DNA from: Russula earlei
Lineage: Eukaryota > Basidiomycota > Agaricomycetes > Russulales > Russulaceae
Assembly: GCA_025769875.1 (NCBI GenBank)
Contig: JAGFNK010000290.1
Location: 1 to 64,000, forward strand
Direction: 5' to 3'
Length of the DNA stretch: 64,000 nt
Part shown: positions 10,413 to 22,587 of the stretch, piece after piece
Layout of the letters: the number at the start of each line of letters is the position of its first letter
How positions within the stretch are numbered: the first letter of the stretch is position 1
Notes under the pieces: generated by a model
Seen by the model: the letters and a program-made list of their open reading frames with translations, nothing else
Database searches by the model: none
Told to the model about the DNA's origin: nothing
Made by a program: the position numbers and the translations under genes

Positions 10413-11538
10413 GGCCCATAACCTGGTGAAGATAGGACACCCAGGCTGTGGGTACACATGCAAGTGGGCAAGATGGGCCAGTGGGCCGTTGACATGGCAC
10501 AGAGTCAGGGATGCATGTAAAAATGTGGAGCAGTGGTAGAGCATGAGAAGGGGACTTATTTGAACTGCATGTGAGAGGGTTTTGAGAACAGGGAACATGA
10601 CACTGATACATTTGCAGGCAATAAAAGGCTAATTTATATATTTTTACAAGTATTGTAGCATGCCAGGTTGGGGCACACGGAGTTCAGTGGGCTTGATCCG
10701 AGGGTGGGTATGGACAGAGAAGAACAGAGGGGAGCAAGCACCTTGCACACAGTTGTTTGGCTTCTTGGCTTTTGCAGGCAGACTGATGTGAGCAGCACAA
10801 AAGAGAATCTTGTATTGCTTGAGTCCAAAGAGTAGCTAAGAAGTTTATATACAGGAAAGAGGCATGAGACATGATGAAAGGAAGTCTAGACCAAGAGAGA
10901 TCAAATTATGATGAAAGAAGGAGTGCATAAGGGATAGCTGAAATATGATGCATCACATGTGCATGGGGGTGAGTACAAGTCATGTGATTCCATGCTCAGC
11001 TGGATCACATACCTTACAGTATGTTACTTAAGGAATAAAATAGGAGAATGTTTTTAGGAGCTTTTGGAGCCAGGAACAGAAGTAAGGTAGAAATGAAAAT
11101 GTATAGTGAAATAACTTTGGACTTTGATGGAAATAACACATTGCCTGTCTGTGTGGCTGATGTGCTTGTTCCAGTTTTGGTGTGTGTGTGATTGAGTCAT
11201 GTGTTTGTGTTTTTCTTGGATATGGGAGTTGTGGAGCCAGTATGGGATCAAATGAATGTTCTTGCTTTTCAGACATTTTTGATTTTGATCTGAATTGAAC
11301 AAGGCTGAAAAAGGAGCAAAAGGAAAATGTATTTTCCCCTAAGGGGAGTGGAAAAAATTGTGGGTCAAAAATGATCCTGGGGATGTGCTGTGTTGTGCTT
11401 TCATGCTCCTCTGCATGCACTCCTGGTGGCCCAAAACTGCCACTTGCTACTGTAAGTACTGGTTGGTGCCATAGTAGCAAGGACGGTTTGTAGAAGCAAT
11501 AGTTGCTTCTGATATAAACAATCTCAGTGCTGGAAGCA
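10413..11538. repeat. Dispersed repeat X, copy 1, unidentified
   Basis: About 10450-10650 and 11022-11445 match 20206-20421 and 23387-23800, which flank the second TA element. The segment ATGTTACTTAAGG near 11024 is the uninterrupted version of that insertion site. About 370 bp in the middle (10650-11020) are absent from copy 2. Short ORFs on the minus strand are not supported by any recognisable family. The PIF/Harbinger element is inserted at its right side. Confidence 0.7.
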
Positions 11539-11924
11539 TTAGGCCCCATTTACCAACCGAGAATTCTTGAATCTTGAACTTGAACTCGGATTTTGGTATT
11601 TTCCGGGGGTGACAGGAGTCACAGGTGTGATGAACGATAACTTGATTAACTAATATGAGTTTTTTTAATTATAATTTCTTTAATTATAATTATGAGCTCT
11701 TTCCCACCAGATTTGCAAATTTGCTTGTTGTGATTGCATATTTGTGTGTGTGAAGTTAGATGTCCGCATACTTGGAGTTGACTCGGGAGTTGGTACTTGG
11801 CTTTGTTCAGGACTTTCCCTCCGTCGTCTTTTTCTGTGTATGCGTGGCATGCATTTATCTCTTGCCTTCTTTTTTTAATCCCCTCCTCCCTCCATACCTC
11901 CTTTGTTCGGTACCCCCATCATAC

Positions 11925-13107
11925 ATGCAGACCCACTCAGCCTCTGATTCTTCTGTGGGAGAAAGTCAAGCAGATGGTAATGCCACATGGACAACTAAGG
12001 ATGAAGCAGCCTTTTTAGATTTTCTTTTGGAGCATAGGGACAAAATGACCTCCAACTCTATGTTCAAGGACCACATCTTCAACGACACAGCCTCTCAGAT
12101 CAACCTCCTTTGTGAGAAGGGTGGTGTCAAGACTGGGAGCACATGCAAAACAAAATGGAACAGGGTGCTGTATTGTCCACTTCATCCCTTCCCTCAATGC
12201 TGACGCCATCCAATAGTTGAAGACTGAATACAGTATCATCTCCTTCCTCAAGCTACAGTCTGGGTTTCCCTGGAATGATGAGAAAGGAGTGGATGTAGGG
12301 TTAGAAATGGAGGGGCAGTGGGCCAATTGAGTCAAGGTGTGTGTATAACTCCTGCTTCTTTAACAATGTCTGACCTTAGCAGAAAAAACCAAGCACCAAG
12401 AAGTACCGCAACAATGGCTGGTCACATTGCGAGGCTATGGAGTCTCTCGTTGGATTGAAATCCAAAGGCAAAAGTGCCTATCGGGGTACACAGCAAACAC
12501 TTCGTGCAGATTCAGATCCTCCATCCCAGTCACCTTCTCATCTGTCCCCCAACTCATTTGGATCTCAATTTGATGGTGGTGTGTTTCTCATCAACTTCAC
12601 TGTCAAATGCCTCTCCTCTCACCCTGCTTCTCAGTTCAGAAGCATAGATCCGATCACGTCTCCATAAGTGAAACGTCAAGCAAAAGACAAAGGACTGACA
12701 CTGCAGCATCCACTGTTGTTGGTATGTCAGTGGTCATGAACAGGGTCATTGAGTCCTTTGACTTGACTGTGCAAGCTCTCAACGAGCCCGAGCCCGAGCC
12801 TGCCCTTGAAGCCACACCCTCACTTGATGAACAACTTGGGAATGCATCTACGGGTGCTGTTGTACCTGTGCTTATGACAGTTCCTGAGCATGCGCGTCAG
12901 TCGCTGGCAGTCAAAACCCTTGCCACTGATATCAAGGATGGTCACTGGCTGCCAATGGGCAACATTGTCCCAGCACTCAGCCTCCTCTCCAATGGCAATA
13001 TTGCAGATGTTGATAGTTACCTCACACTTGGATTAGATAAGGACCCAGAATTGCACGATCTTGCGTGTCAATACATATGTAATATATTAGCACAAACCAA
13101 ATTGTAA
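11925..13107 (+). pseudogene. Myb/SANT-like DNA-binding protein of PIF/Harbinger
   Basis: In this superfamily a small Myb/SANT-like protein partners the transposase. From the Met near 11925, the translation gives WTTKDEAAFLDFLLEHRD, then TCKTKWNRV, the pattern of a trihelix Myb/SANT-like domain. After a frameshift near 12165, a candidate intron ends near 12380 and coding resumes with NNGWSHCEAMESLVG. Another intron appears to end near 12638, followed by an intact 3' exon to 13107 with an acidic, Glu-Pro-rich stretch. The first 55 codons of the longer open frame, from 11760, look non-coding. It is assigned from context plus the Trp/Lys pattern. Confidence 0.75.
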
Positions 13108-13325
13108 TTGTAATTTCAAATGTCATATTGTCATGTGTTATGTGTATGTAAAATAAATTTGTCATTGATGGTATCATGCGGTCACAGGGTGGACTGAGTC
13201 CATCTATGCTGACTCAGTCTGCTTGGTGGCAAAGAAAAACTTTCAAAGCATTGTGTTGTCCATCCCATCCTTTCCCCCCCCCAATGCCCAATCAATGACT
13301 GGTAAAGAAGCGACGCCAACGACTT

Positions 13326-14524
13326 GTGGTCCTCTTGCATATGTCGACTCTTGTCTTGCTTTGCTGTGAAGCATATATACAACTCCTCCAAGCCATCTGT
13401 CCTTGTCATATTCCATATCACACATCAGCATTAACTGGGGCTGCATGGGTTCATGAACTACTCACTGGCCATCCAGAGCGCATTTGGAGCAAGCTTGGAG
13501 TACATAAACATGTCTTTGACACCCTCTGGTGGACCATCCGAAACCTCGGTGTTGCCTCATCATGACATGTCCTAATTGAAGAAAAAATCACCATCTTCCT
13601 CTATACTGCTGTTACAGGGCTGTCATCAACTCATGTCAGAGAGCATTTCCAGCGGTCACCCCGCACCATTTCAAAGTACATATCACTTGGGTTTCTTCAC
13701 ACTTGTTCTGACAGGCAGTTAGGTATATTAAAAAATTCTTGGAGTTCTCTCAAGCCCCCCCTTCTATACCACATTTGTGCAGCTCCCTGATGCCAATTCG
13801 CCCCCTCACCCCTTTATCCGAAGTAACCCCAAGCTCTATCCATATCTCAAGGATGCCCTAGGCGCTGTCGATGGCACACATATCAAGTGTTCTGCCACTG
13901 CTGATGAGTGTGACATGGCAAGGAACTGCAAAGGAGTAATCACACAGAACTGCCTTGTGGCATGTTCTTTCGACCTCCGCTTCACCTATCTCCTGACTGG
14001 TTGGGAGGGTTCCACTGCTTATGTGACACTCTTCCTTGACGCACGACTTTCTGATTTTTTTATCCCAAGTGGAAAGTATTATCTCGGCGATGGAGGCTTT
14101 GCCTCATCAGATGTACTTCTCACCCCTTATCGAGGTGTGCGGTACCATCTTGCCAAATGGGGTCACGCAAACACAAGGTAATGTTTCTCATCTCCTGAGT
14201 TTTCTCACTGACATTTGTCCCAGGCCATGCACACGTGAGGAGTTGTTCAATCTGCATCATGCTCAAGCTCGCAATGTCATAGAACACATCTTTGGAATCC
14301 TCAAGTGACGGTTCCAATTACTTGATTGTCCCCTTAACTATAACATGTCAATTCAGGCGCACATCCCAGCTGCACTTGCAGCACTGCACAATTTTATTTG
14401 TGAGTATGATCCTAGGGAGATTTCTGCCTTTGATGATGTGGCTGAGCTCCACATGGGCTCTCAAGATGAGCAGGAGGCTGGTGAACTTGCTGAAGGCCCA
14501 GTGACACAGCATGAGAGGGAGTGA
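13326..14524 (+). pseudogene. PIF/Harbinger DDE transposase
   Basis: This encodes the nuclease that would cut at the inverted repeats. A helix-turn-helix-like segment (HVREHFQRSPRTISKYI) precedes the catalytic core. First Asp in GAVDGTHI (near 13868), second Asp in YYLGDGGF (near 14090), Glu in NVIEHIFGILK (near 14282). A GT-AG intron at about 14180-14222 joins GHANT to PCTREELFN. Defects are a TGA at about 13562, a frameshift near 13740, and a TGA at 14306-14308 where FGILK-RF normally has a basic residue. The DDE residues themselves are retained. Confidence 0.9.
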
Positions 14525-14912
14525 GCGAATTGCAGGCAAGACAGAATTGCTGGTGACATGTGGGAGCAATATGTGAGAATGAGAATTTGAAGGGCGCATG
14601 TTGACTAGCATAGAATTTCATGTATGTACAAACTATGCCCTCCACATCACCATCTGGCCGACACGATGTAGAATATTTTTTTTACAAATCATGTGTTACC
14701 TCATGCGAATATGCACACACATGAATATGCAATCACAACAAGTGAATTTGCAAATCTGGTGGGAAAGAGCTCATAATTATAATTAAAGAAACTTGTATTA
14801 GTTAATCAAGTTATCATTCATCACGCCTGTGACTCCTGTCACCCCCAGAAAATACCGAAATCCAAGTTCAAGTTCAAGATTCAAGAATTCTCAGTTGGTA
14901 AATGGGGCCTTA

Positions 14913-16020
14913 GTTACTTCTGTAGTAACAATCTCAGTGTCTTAAGTACTTTCCTAATCAGGAAACAATGTATGTAGCAGTACAGGAACATCTGGAACAG
15001 AAGCAATGTGATTCATTGCTTCTTTAACACATCTTCAGAAAGATACAATCAATGTGTTCTGAACACAATATCAAGGAACAAATATGGTCAAGATCTGACA
15101 CATGCATGGTGCAAACAATGCAGTCCATAGTTCGGGTGTTCCAGCATCTTCTGGACCCCAAACCACTCAGTTGCATTACCCCTCCTTCAGATTGGTGGTC
15201 CCACACACCAACTGATTCTAAAATCAAGTGGTGGGGTCAATGCCATCATCATCAAGGGGAGGAGGTGATGCAGTGAAGGTGTAATGGCCTTCTTCTGCTG
15301 CCTCATAGGCAGCCAACATTGAGGTGACCATTGCCTCCGACTCCTCAGCCACTGCTGAAGGAGACACAGTCTGTGGGAGTCTGTCAGAGTCCCTGGGCAA
15401 CCTCCTGACTGGAGGTGTGTTGGAGCTGAGGAGGGGATGAGCTGAGACTTTCATGGAGGGTCATGGACCCTTCTCCTTTTGCTACCTGCAAGAGGCATGG
15501 GTTAGCAGCCTCCTCCCTGTCCAGGTTGGACTTTCTCTTTTTGTTTTGGTGTGCCAGCTCCCAACCTTGGTGGAAGGGGCATGATCTGATGAGGGCATAG
15601 GAGCGGTGATAGGGAGGCACCAAGCAATGGAAGGCAGCATCAGCTGCCAGTTGGTTGTGGCAATACTGGTGGGGTAGTGGACAGTACTTGTTGTAGCCAT
15701 CACTTTGGCCCAGCTCTGCCCGGCCTATTTCGGCCTGGCTTAGCCCGGCTCACGGCCTGAGGCCGGGCCGGGCACATCCCTACTTCCAACACCCACCTCT
15801 TGAGCCAATAGCTCCACATCACCGTCGCGGCACAAGGTTGTTAATAACATGGATATCATGACTCAAATGTCCCATTAATGACCTGACTAGTCTAAACAGG
15901 AACCAAAACTTCGTACTGCTGTGGCTACAGCAGAACAAGTGGTATCAAAGGGTAAACGATTGGAGAGTTAAACGAATGGCAAGTAAATGAATAGCAAATT
16001 GTTTCGATATACGCGTTAGG
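14913..16020. other. Non-coding stretch between PIF element and sedolisin gene
   Basis: No gene could be supported. Minus-strand frames at 15224-15703 are short and match nothing I recognise. 15705-15785 is a GC-rich inverted/direct CCGGCC-type repeat ending GGGCACATCCCTA, which resembles a hAT-type end of the form TAGGGATGTGC, but no partner end was found. Confidence 0.4.
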
Positions 16021-16026
16021 TCCGTA

Positions 16027-18710
16027 TCAAAGATCCACCCACGCCTTAAGCAGTTTGCTCAAGTTGGGCGTGCCGACGCCTGCAGAGAACAGGTTAGAAA
16101 TACAACTGACAGCAAGTCTCCGGGAACATATTATAAACTTACCCGTTACGGGGTCCCAACCAACGGCACTAGATAATATCGCAATATCAGTACCCTTTGA
16201 CAGGCATGAGGACGAAGACGAAATTTATAACTCACGTAGTGAAACCGTTTGTGCCTGCAAGTCACGGCTGGAGCGTAAGAGATGGAAAGAAAGGAATGAA
16301 TCACGGCGACTCACCGCAGCCTGGGTTACTTCCCGAAGTGATGTCATTGAACAAATCAGAGAATTTATCTTGGTAGAATCTACAAAGATATCACAAGACG
16401 GTCGAAGAACATAGTTGAAGGTATACACACCAGTGGATTGATGAATCCTGTGAATACAAAGGTGATTGACTTGAGGCGCAAAAAATAAGGTACGATAGCG
16501 ACTTACCGAGTGGGCCCTTATGGTGGGCAAGTCGAGCGTCATTAATCAACGTGATAATCGATCCCACAACTGGAGCCGACGCTGACGTCCCAAAGACAAG
16601 CTCAAGTTGGCCATCGAGAGCAACGACATAATTTGCCCTAAAAAGATGTATCAATTTGGGAGCGGGGTGGTACTATGGAACAACCTGACCCATTGGCAGA
16701 CAAATCCGGGAATGCGCGGACCTGGCGGAATGGATGAGCGTAAAAGAAATAGCTCTCAATGGTGGCACATCCTCACCTTTCCGGAGTTGCTATATTGTGC
16801 TGCGGTGTAGGGAGGGGGATTATCGTGGAGGTACTTCTTAACCGCGTGTTCCTGGTATTCTGGCATTGGGAAGATATTGCTAAATCCACCACCGCTGATG
16901 ATGACCGTCTCGCAAGCAACCTCCGGATCCTGAACCGTCTTGCCTGGGGTGATCTGTGTTGCTCCAACAGCAGTAACGAATGGGCACGACGCGGGGAAGT
17001 CAGGGTTAAATTGGATGTCATTGGGGCAGAAACCGCCGAATCCGGCCACACCGAAATCGCCAGAAGCATACAAAACGGTCGAGCCCATCATGCCGAGCTT
17101 CCCATACTCATGGCATTGACGTTTTGCGTACGCCACCGGCACTTCGTCTTCATCTTGACCGTAAGAGATAGATACGACATGTGGGGGTTTGATGATACCA
17201 CAAGACTCGGGATCTGCGCATAATCATAAGCATGTGTGATACACCCTTGCCGTATGTACATACGATTGAAACCACCTGGGGCGGGGTCAGGATAAATGCC
17301 ATCCTGGAAACATAAGGTAAGCGTGAGAAATACTGGAATAAAAACGGTATTTACTTGACCAGGAACATCACCGCCGTCAAATGTGCAAAACGATTTATCC
17401 ACGGCATCCAACCAGTTGTCAAACCCAGCCCCTACAAATACATTGGTCAGATTGTCCAACAATGGTCATTGCGGTTTCCCGAAAGGCACACCTTCGACGA
17501 GATCACCAGTTTGGAGCAATTTTATCTTCGTGGGATTGACTAACGTCATTGCGTATTCGAGATCGAGATCGCTCTCCGCATTGAGATCGAAGTCTTGGAA
17601 TGTCGTCTGGACCACGCCTATATTCAAGAATTTGTCAGCTGTGAGAATCAAAGATTAACTGCAACCACCTACCTCCGTCAATAGAGACAAGGTCGGGCCT
17701 TTTGTGTTCTTGATCGTGTGAGAACAGTCTATAATAAACTATTACAACAAGGCCATGACATTTTGGAATGAGGGGTGCAAACCCAAAGAAAATGTCCAGG
17801 TCGTTTCCGAGGTAGGCCTGCGGCGTAAACTCAACTGAGAAGGGTTAGACAGACGCAGGTTAACGCATGTAGTGAGGACAGACCAATGCCATATGAGTTC
17901 TTTTCTGGCACTTTCGGCTTGTAGTCGATCTCATACAGCTCGCGGAGGCAGTCTGGTACGATGAACTGATCGCAAGTTGATATAGGGAAGGGAGTCGAGG
18001 CAGCGACGACGGTGCCGTTCGTTTTCGGCCCATTAAACTTAAACTTGGATGGGGCACCGAGTTTGGTGGTGTTGTCACGTTTGTGGAGCGCTGGACCGTC
18101 CGGAATACGATGTTTGAAATGGACCGTCGGTTTGATGAGCTCGACGTGCTCGCGGATGTGGTCGGGCAGTGAGTAGGACTCGCAGCCTATCACACAAGAT
18201 AGATTAGACACGCCATACGCAGACGGGACATAACAATGAGCACGAACTAATCTGCTCATGGCCAGACGGATGCGTGTACACGTGGTATTCAGCACTCAGC
18301 AGGGCCTCGATCTCGGAAACGGTCGCGTTGACGTCGATCCATCCTTTGCTTGGAGAGACGCGAATGCGGTCACCACGGAATCCCTCGGTGGTCAACCAGT
18401 CCTTGACCGTGGAGATAGTGTCCTCGCTTGGAGCGAAGTGTTCGGCAACCCGCTCCGGGGACCAGTGCTGGCCAAACGACGGGGAGTCGGGATGCGAGAT
18501 GGTCATGAGCAACTCTTCGAGCTGCTCCAAGTTTTGCTGAGCTAGACCGATGCGAAGCGGGAGGACCTTGTAGGGATCCACCCGACGGGACTTCATCCAG
18601 TTGCGGGGCTCTACAGAGCGCCTCTCATGGACGACATGGTTTGCACGACGAGAAGGAGCGGCAGCCACCAAGGAGCTGATGGCAAGAAGCTGAAGGAATG
18701 ACAAGAACAT
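16027..18710 (-). CDS. Secreted sedolisin (tripeptidyl peptidase, family S53), 15 exons
   Basis: This is a secreted acid serine peptidase that removes tripeptides from protein N-termini. Exons (minus): 18710-18248, 18186-17884, 17834-17783, 17728-17673, 17617-17492, 17431-17355, 17303-17264, 17213-16777, 16721-16690, 16637-16507, 16447-16429, 16379-16315, 16254-16236, 16168-16143, 16079-16027. They sum to 1899 nt, 632 residues, with no stop and matching phases. The chosen Met starts a signal peptide (MFLSFLQLLAISSLVAAA). A pro-kumamolisin-type prodomain follows to about residue 170. Catalytic residues Glu306 and Asp310 (AESDLDLEY), oxyanion Asp425 (SGDFG) and Ser547 (GTSASAP) are present, plus the calcium-site region FNDITSG and GWDPVTG. 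Two exons are only 19 nt. This appears to be an intact host gene. The exact junctions of the small exons are inferred from homology and phase. Confidence 0.95.
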
Positions 18711-19600
18711 GTGGAAAGGGGGGGGGGGGAAATAAAGGATGAGACTGGTGCCTGTGGAGTGTCCTGTTGCATTTATGTACATGTCGTCGTGCGACTTTCG
18801 ACAGGGTCTCGGGTCTAGATCAATTGGACTCAGGCGTGTGATGTCGCACGTAACAAACTAGAAAGCCGTTGAAAGGCACAGAACAAACTTTGACGGCCAG
18901 CGCATAAGGGCGATTGAATTCGAAATACGCATTTCGCCATACTACAAGTCGTGCACAAGAAAAGTCGACAAATATTATTCAACCGACTTTTCTGGGCACC
19001 ACAGGGTATCGGATATGGTAGTTTAGTGTAAAAACATCAGATCAAGAACGATTAGAACAAGATTCAACAAGCACATTTCCCTGAGGATGAAATTTTAATT
19101 TCAGAGGCCAAAAATTTGGTGGGGAGTGAAAACACATAGTGAAAGAATGAAAAGAGTCTGGTCTACTTCCTCTGGCAGCCCCATTGTCCTTTCTACCATC
19201 AGCTCAAAGGGAGGAAGAGGTAGATCATGTTGCAGTGAGTGAGCCGTTTGAGTGGGAGCGAAGCATTCGTCGAGAGTCGGAGATTAAACTTAGTCCGAGA
19301 AAAACTCCCGTTCTTCCGTAATCTCTACACTACCATTTATTTCCCCCCAGAGGCATCCGCCGTTGTCTACAATCACAGCTGCCTAAAGTTTCGACTTGCA
19401 TCCCTGAATAATGTCCTTCAGGGCATGACGGCAACTCAGTCAACAACTTAATCACTATTGAGGTGCAGCATTCTGTATATTCCCTCTCGTAGAGAGGAGC
19501 ATTGAGCTGGAGAGCTTTCCTTACTGATACATAAGGTTCAGTGGAATCATTCCATGGATGCTCCCACTGATATGACAGCTATGCATGGAGTGCCATCACA
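18711..19600. other. Upstream region of the sedolisin gene
   Basis: The presumed promoter lies here. A run of ten G on the plus strand (10 C in transcript sense) starts about 9 nt upstream of the start codon, near 18719-18728, in the 5' leader. No TATA box is convincing. A 70-codon plus-strand frame at 19239-19451 has no recognisable features. Nothing else is seen. Confidence 0.4.
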
Positions 19601-19960
19601 CTATCATGTTGTACTATGGGTCACTGGGAACTTGGCATTCACTACCATCTTGGCAATTTCATTTTCCCCTGTATTTGCTTGAACAACACCATTCAAAACT
19701 TTGTAGTTATATTATTGAGTGCCATTAATGTCAGTCTAGCAAATAAAAATGGCAGTCCATCAAGTGGTTCTTGAGTAATATTTTGGCCTGGGGTCATGCC
19801 TGGATCATGCCCATATCATGCCTGCTGTCATGGCAGAGGGTGGAGTTTGATTCCAGCTGGGGTGATCCAACCATATGACTCAGAGGGATCTGGGTCCTAC
19901 TCTCATAATGCTACTTAACAGGTGGTCCAGTTGGCCAGCACAAGACCATATGTTTGACAA
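19601..19960. repeat. Dispersed repeat R, copy 1
   Basis: A roughly 340-bp segment shared with 26650-26995, including TTTGATTCCAGCTGG and GGCCAGCACAAGACCATATG. Both copies are diverged and no coding is seen. Part of it is also related in inverted orientation to 36640-36690. Confidence 0.7.
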
Positions 19961-20421
19961 TTCTATTTCTTCAACAAGTGCAAGGAAGACCTTGTGGTGA
20001 TTGCAGGTGCACTTGAGCTCTTGATGGAGGGCAGCACATCTGAACTCAGCACACAAATCAAAGAGCAGCTTGCTGCACATCCTGAGTTGGAAAACAACCA
20101 CTGGTTCGTGGGACTCTTTGGCAGGCAATGTAGTAGTAATCAGTTGTGTCCCTCCTCATTGTCACTGGCCTCATTGATAGGTTGTGAAGAAATGACACTC
20201 AGGCGGTGGGAATGTGCAAGTGGGCAAGACGGGCTGATGGACCGTTGACGCAGCACGGGGTCAGGGATGTGTGTAAATGATGCGGAGCAGTGGTAGAGTA
20301 CGAGAAGGGGACTTTGTTTTTGAAGTGCACATGAGGGGTTTTTTGAGAACAAGGAACATGACAATGATACATTTGCAGGCAATAAGAGGCTACTTTATAT
20401 GTTTTACAAGTATGTTACTTA
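19961..20421. repeat. Dispersed repeat X, copy 2, left part
   Basis: From about 20206 this matches 10450-10650. It is split by TA element copy 2 and continues at 23387. Before 20206 nothing is recognised. Confidence 0.65.
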
Positions 20422-20964
20422 TTGCCGTTTTCAGCACACTTGGCAGAGCTTGAATTCCACCCAAATTGGCACAGAAACCCCCTCAAACATGTGGGATGAA
20501 TATCTCCCTCAAAACAGCTTCAATTCGTATGAAAATTATTGTCCCTGAATTGCCTGAATGAGGGCTAGGCAGCCCCATTGTTTTCATGAGATTTGAGTGA
20601 GAATTGGTGGAGCTGGACTCAAGCCACCTCCACATGTGTATTAGATGAATTACAACTCAAAATCATGGTCTATATCCATTATTTTTCCCTCATGTTGTAC
20701 CCATGGGCTGTCTTGAGGCAGCCCCATAGTGTTTTCGACTCAAGTGTTGTGGTGTGCAACATTGTTTCCAGTGTGATTGGAGTGATGGCCAGCCACTCAT
20801 TGCCCCTCTCACCTCTCCATTCTGACCATCCTTCCCACCACACCTGCTGTTTCAGCCACATCAGTCACACCACTCCCTTCTAACTCGCATTTGGCCCTCC
20901 ACACCCACAGTTGCAGCTGTGCCAGTCACACTGCCTGCGTTGACCCGCCATCAGTCTTCATTGC

Positions 20965-21900
20965 ATGCCGCACTCTGCCATCAGCATGCCAACTCTGTTA
21001 GAATACCTCAAGCTCAAGTGGGATCTGGAGGACCTTATCGCCTCCTCGTCAAGACTCTGCATGTGTGACCAGGAAGATGTAGACGAATACTACTGGAGTT
21101 TCAGGGCAATCTGTGATCCCCTCATCCATGCATGCCATGTGTGCTACGAAGATTGCAATGAGTCATTCTGGCTTGGACTCCACCCGGATGACTGCCAGAT
21201 GGTCTCCCAACATCTTGGCCCCTGGTGCATGAACAAACAGCAGAGGCACTTTGTTGATTTCTGAGAAGTGTTAAACACACTAGTCAAGATATTCTCTCAG
21301 CATCCCTGCAACATTCAGTGGGAATGTGAACTTGGTTCTTGCAATGAAGATGAAAACAAAGACAATTACATCTACCCCATGCCCACACCAGCTCCCACCA
21401 TTGTCCCTGCATCACCCATCATTGCCTTCATGTCGCCCACTCCCATTGCCCCTGTGGTTCCCACCTCGTCCACCATTCCCGTCACTTCATTCACCACCAC
21501 CATCTTCAACTCACCAGCCCCACCTGCCTCCGCTGTCCCAGCATCACCTGCATCCACCATTGTTGCCACCTCATCTGTCCCTGCCGCCTTAGCCTCAGCC
21601 TCACCCACCAACATTTTAGCACCGCCCGCCACTTCAGCCCTTGCAGCCTTGTCTGCCACCCCCGCCTTCGTCTCATCCACTCCCATGCCCTCAGTCATCT
21701 CATCACCCTCAGTCTCATCTGTCACCTCGTCTGCCACTGTTCCGGGACTAGTCCCAGCCATTGCTCCATCCCTGCTGTCCACTGCCACACCCTCCATCAT
21801 CACCTCTGCTCCATCCACCTATGTCATCGCCCCAGCTCCATTTGCCACCGCCTTCCCAGTCTCACCCTCAGCCTTCATCTCAGCACCAGCACCTTAGTAG
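20965..21900 (+). pseudogene. Gag-like ORF with Pro/Ala/Ser-rich tail inside TA element copy 2
   Basis: Residues 1-99 (MPHSAISMPTLLEYLKLKW..., ending HFVDF) are followed, after one TGA at 21262-21264, by the in-frame ORF 21268-21897. The first part, with DVDEYYWSFRAICDPLI and FWLGLHPDDC, resembles the capsid-like region of basidiomycete retroelement Gag proteins. The second part is almost entirely Ala, Pro, Ser, Thr and Val. A copy of a Gag inside a TIR element suggests either capture or a very derived retroelement. The assignment is by general resemblance only. Confidence 0.45.
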
Positions 21901-21909
21901 TAGTTTCGA

Positions 21910-22587
21910 GTGACACCAGCACTGCAGCACCATCATCACCTCTCGTCACCAGCACCACCCCAGACGACCAAGAAGGCCCCGGCCATGAACTTAGCCACGA
22001 CACACCACAACAGGAGCAGAAGCCTCCACCACACCACCGCCACAGGAGAAGCAGCCACTGATGCCAACAGCACACCGCATGCTGCCTCCCACATTGCCTC
22101 CCCGTCCATTTGCGCACTCTTGCTCACATCTGCTGCCAACACCTGCAGTGGAGACAACCCCACCACTGCTGTCACAAGACAACAATTGCCACCCCCATGC
22201 AAGCCACCCCACACATCCTCCTTCTCAAGTCCTTGCCACCTATGCCTCTGTCTACGAACTCATGCTGGCTGCCTATGCCTCCACTCCTCATCCACGCCTG
22301 CTGCCGATGCCTGCAATGGAGACAACCATGCTGCTGCTGCCACAAGACAACACCACTGCCACACAGCCGCCATCTCGTCACCACCATCCTTGTCTCTATT
22401 GCCTCCATCTCCCATTGCCTTCGCCTCTTCCATCATTGCCATTGCTGATCGCTGCCTTCGCACCTTCCAGCAGCACAAGCAGCTGCCACCACCACCTCAG
22501 TTCAGATGCAAAAGGCTCAAAACACTTGCATTCAGATGCTTGACCAAGGATGGTCAAAGTTTCAAGCCCCTGGGAGGTGTAAGGTAG
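21910..22587 (+). pseudogene. Shared module downstream of the Pro/Ala/Ser-rich region
   Basis: This 225-codon open frame contains the block TGEAATDANSTPHAAS and the repeated TCSGDN / ACNGDN motif (about 170 bp apart). The same order appears in element copy 1, in both arms of the foldback element (near 43500 and 46850) and at 52500-52820 (-). Its function is unknown. The conserved frame is partly preserved here. Confidence 0.4.

Larger units (their letters stand above)
11542..14909 (+). mobile_element. PIF/Harbinger DNA transposon, nearly complete
   Basis: The 3368-bp element has inverted repeats of about 220 bp, starting GGCCCCATTTACCAAC and ending in the near reverse complement. It is flanked by the 3-bp duplication TTA (11539-11541, 14910-14912), the target typical of PIF/Harbinger. 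It contains the two genes expected of the superfamily, a Myb/SANT-like DNA-binding protein and a DDE transposase, both on the plus strand. Frameshifts and TGA stops show it is no longer autonomous. Confidence 0.95.

Noticed and set aside
15705..15790. End of a hAT transposon with GC-rich terminus
   Set aside because: Only one end is visible and no 8-bp duplication or transposase is associated; it is mentioned as a resemblance only.
18258..18545. Plus-strand ORFs opposite the sedolisin gene
   Set aside because: They are shadows of exon 1 on the opposite strand.
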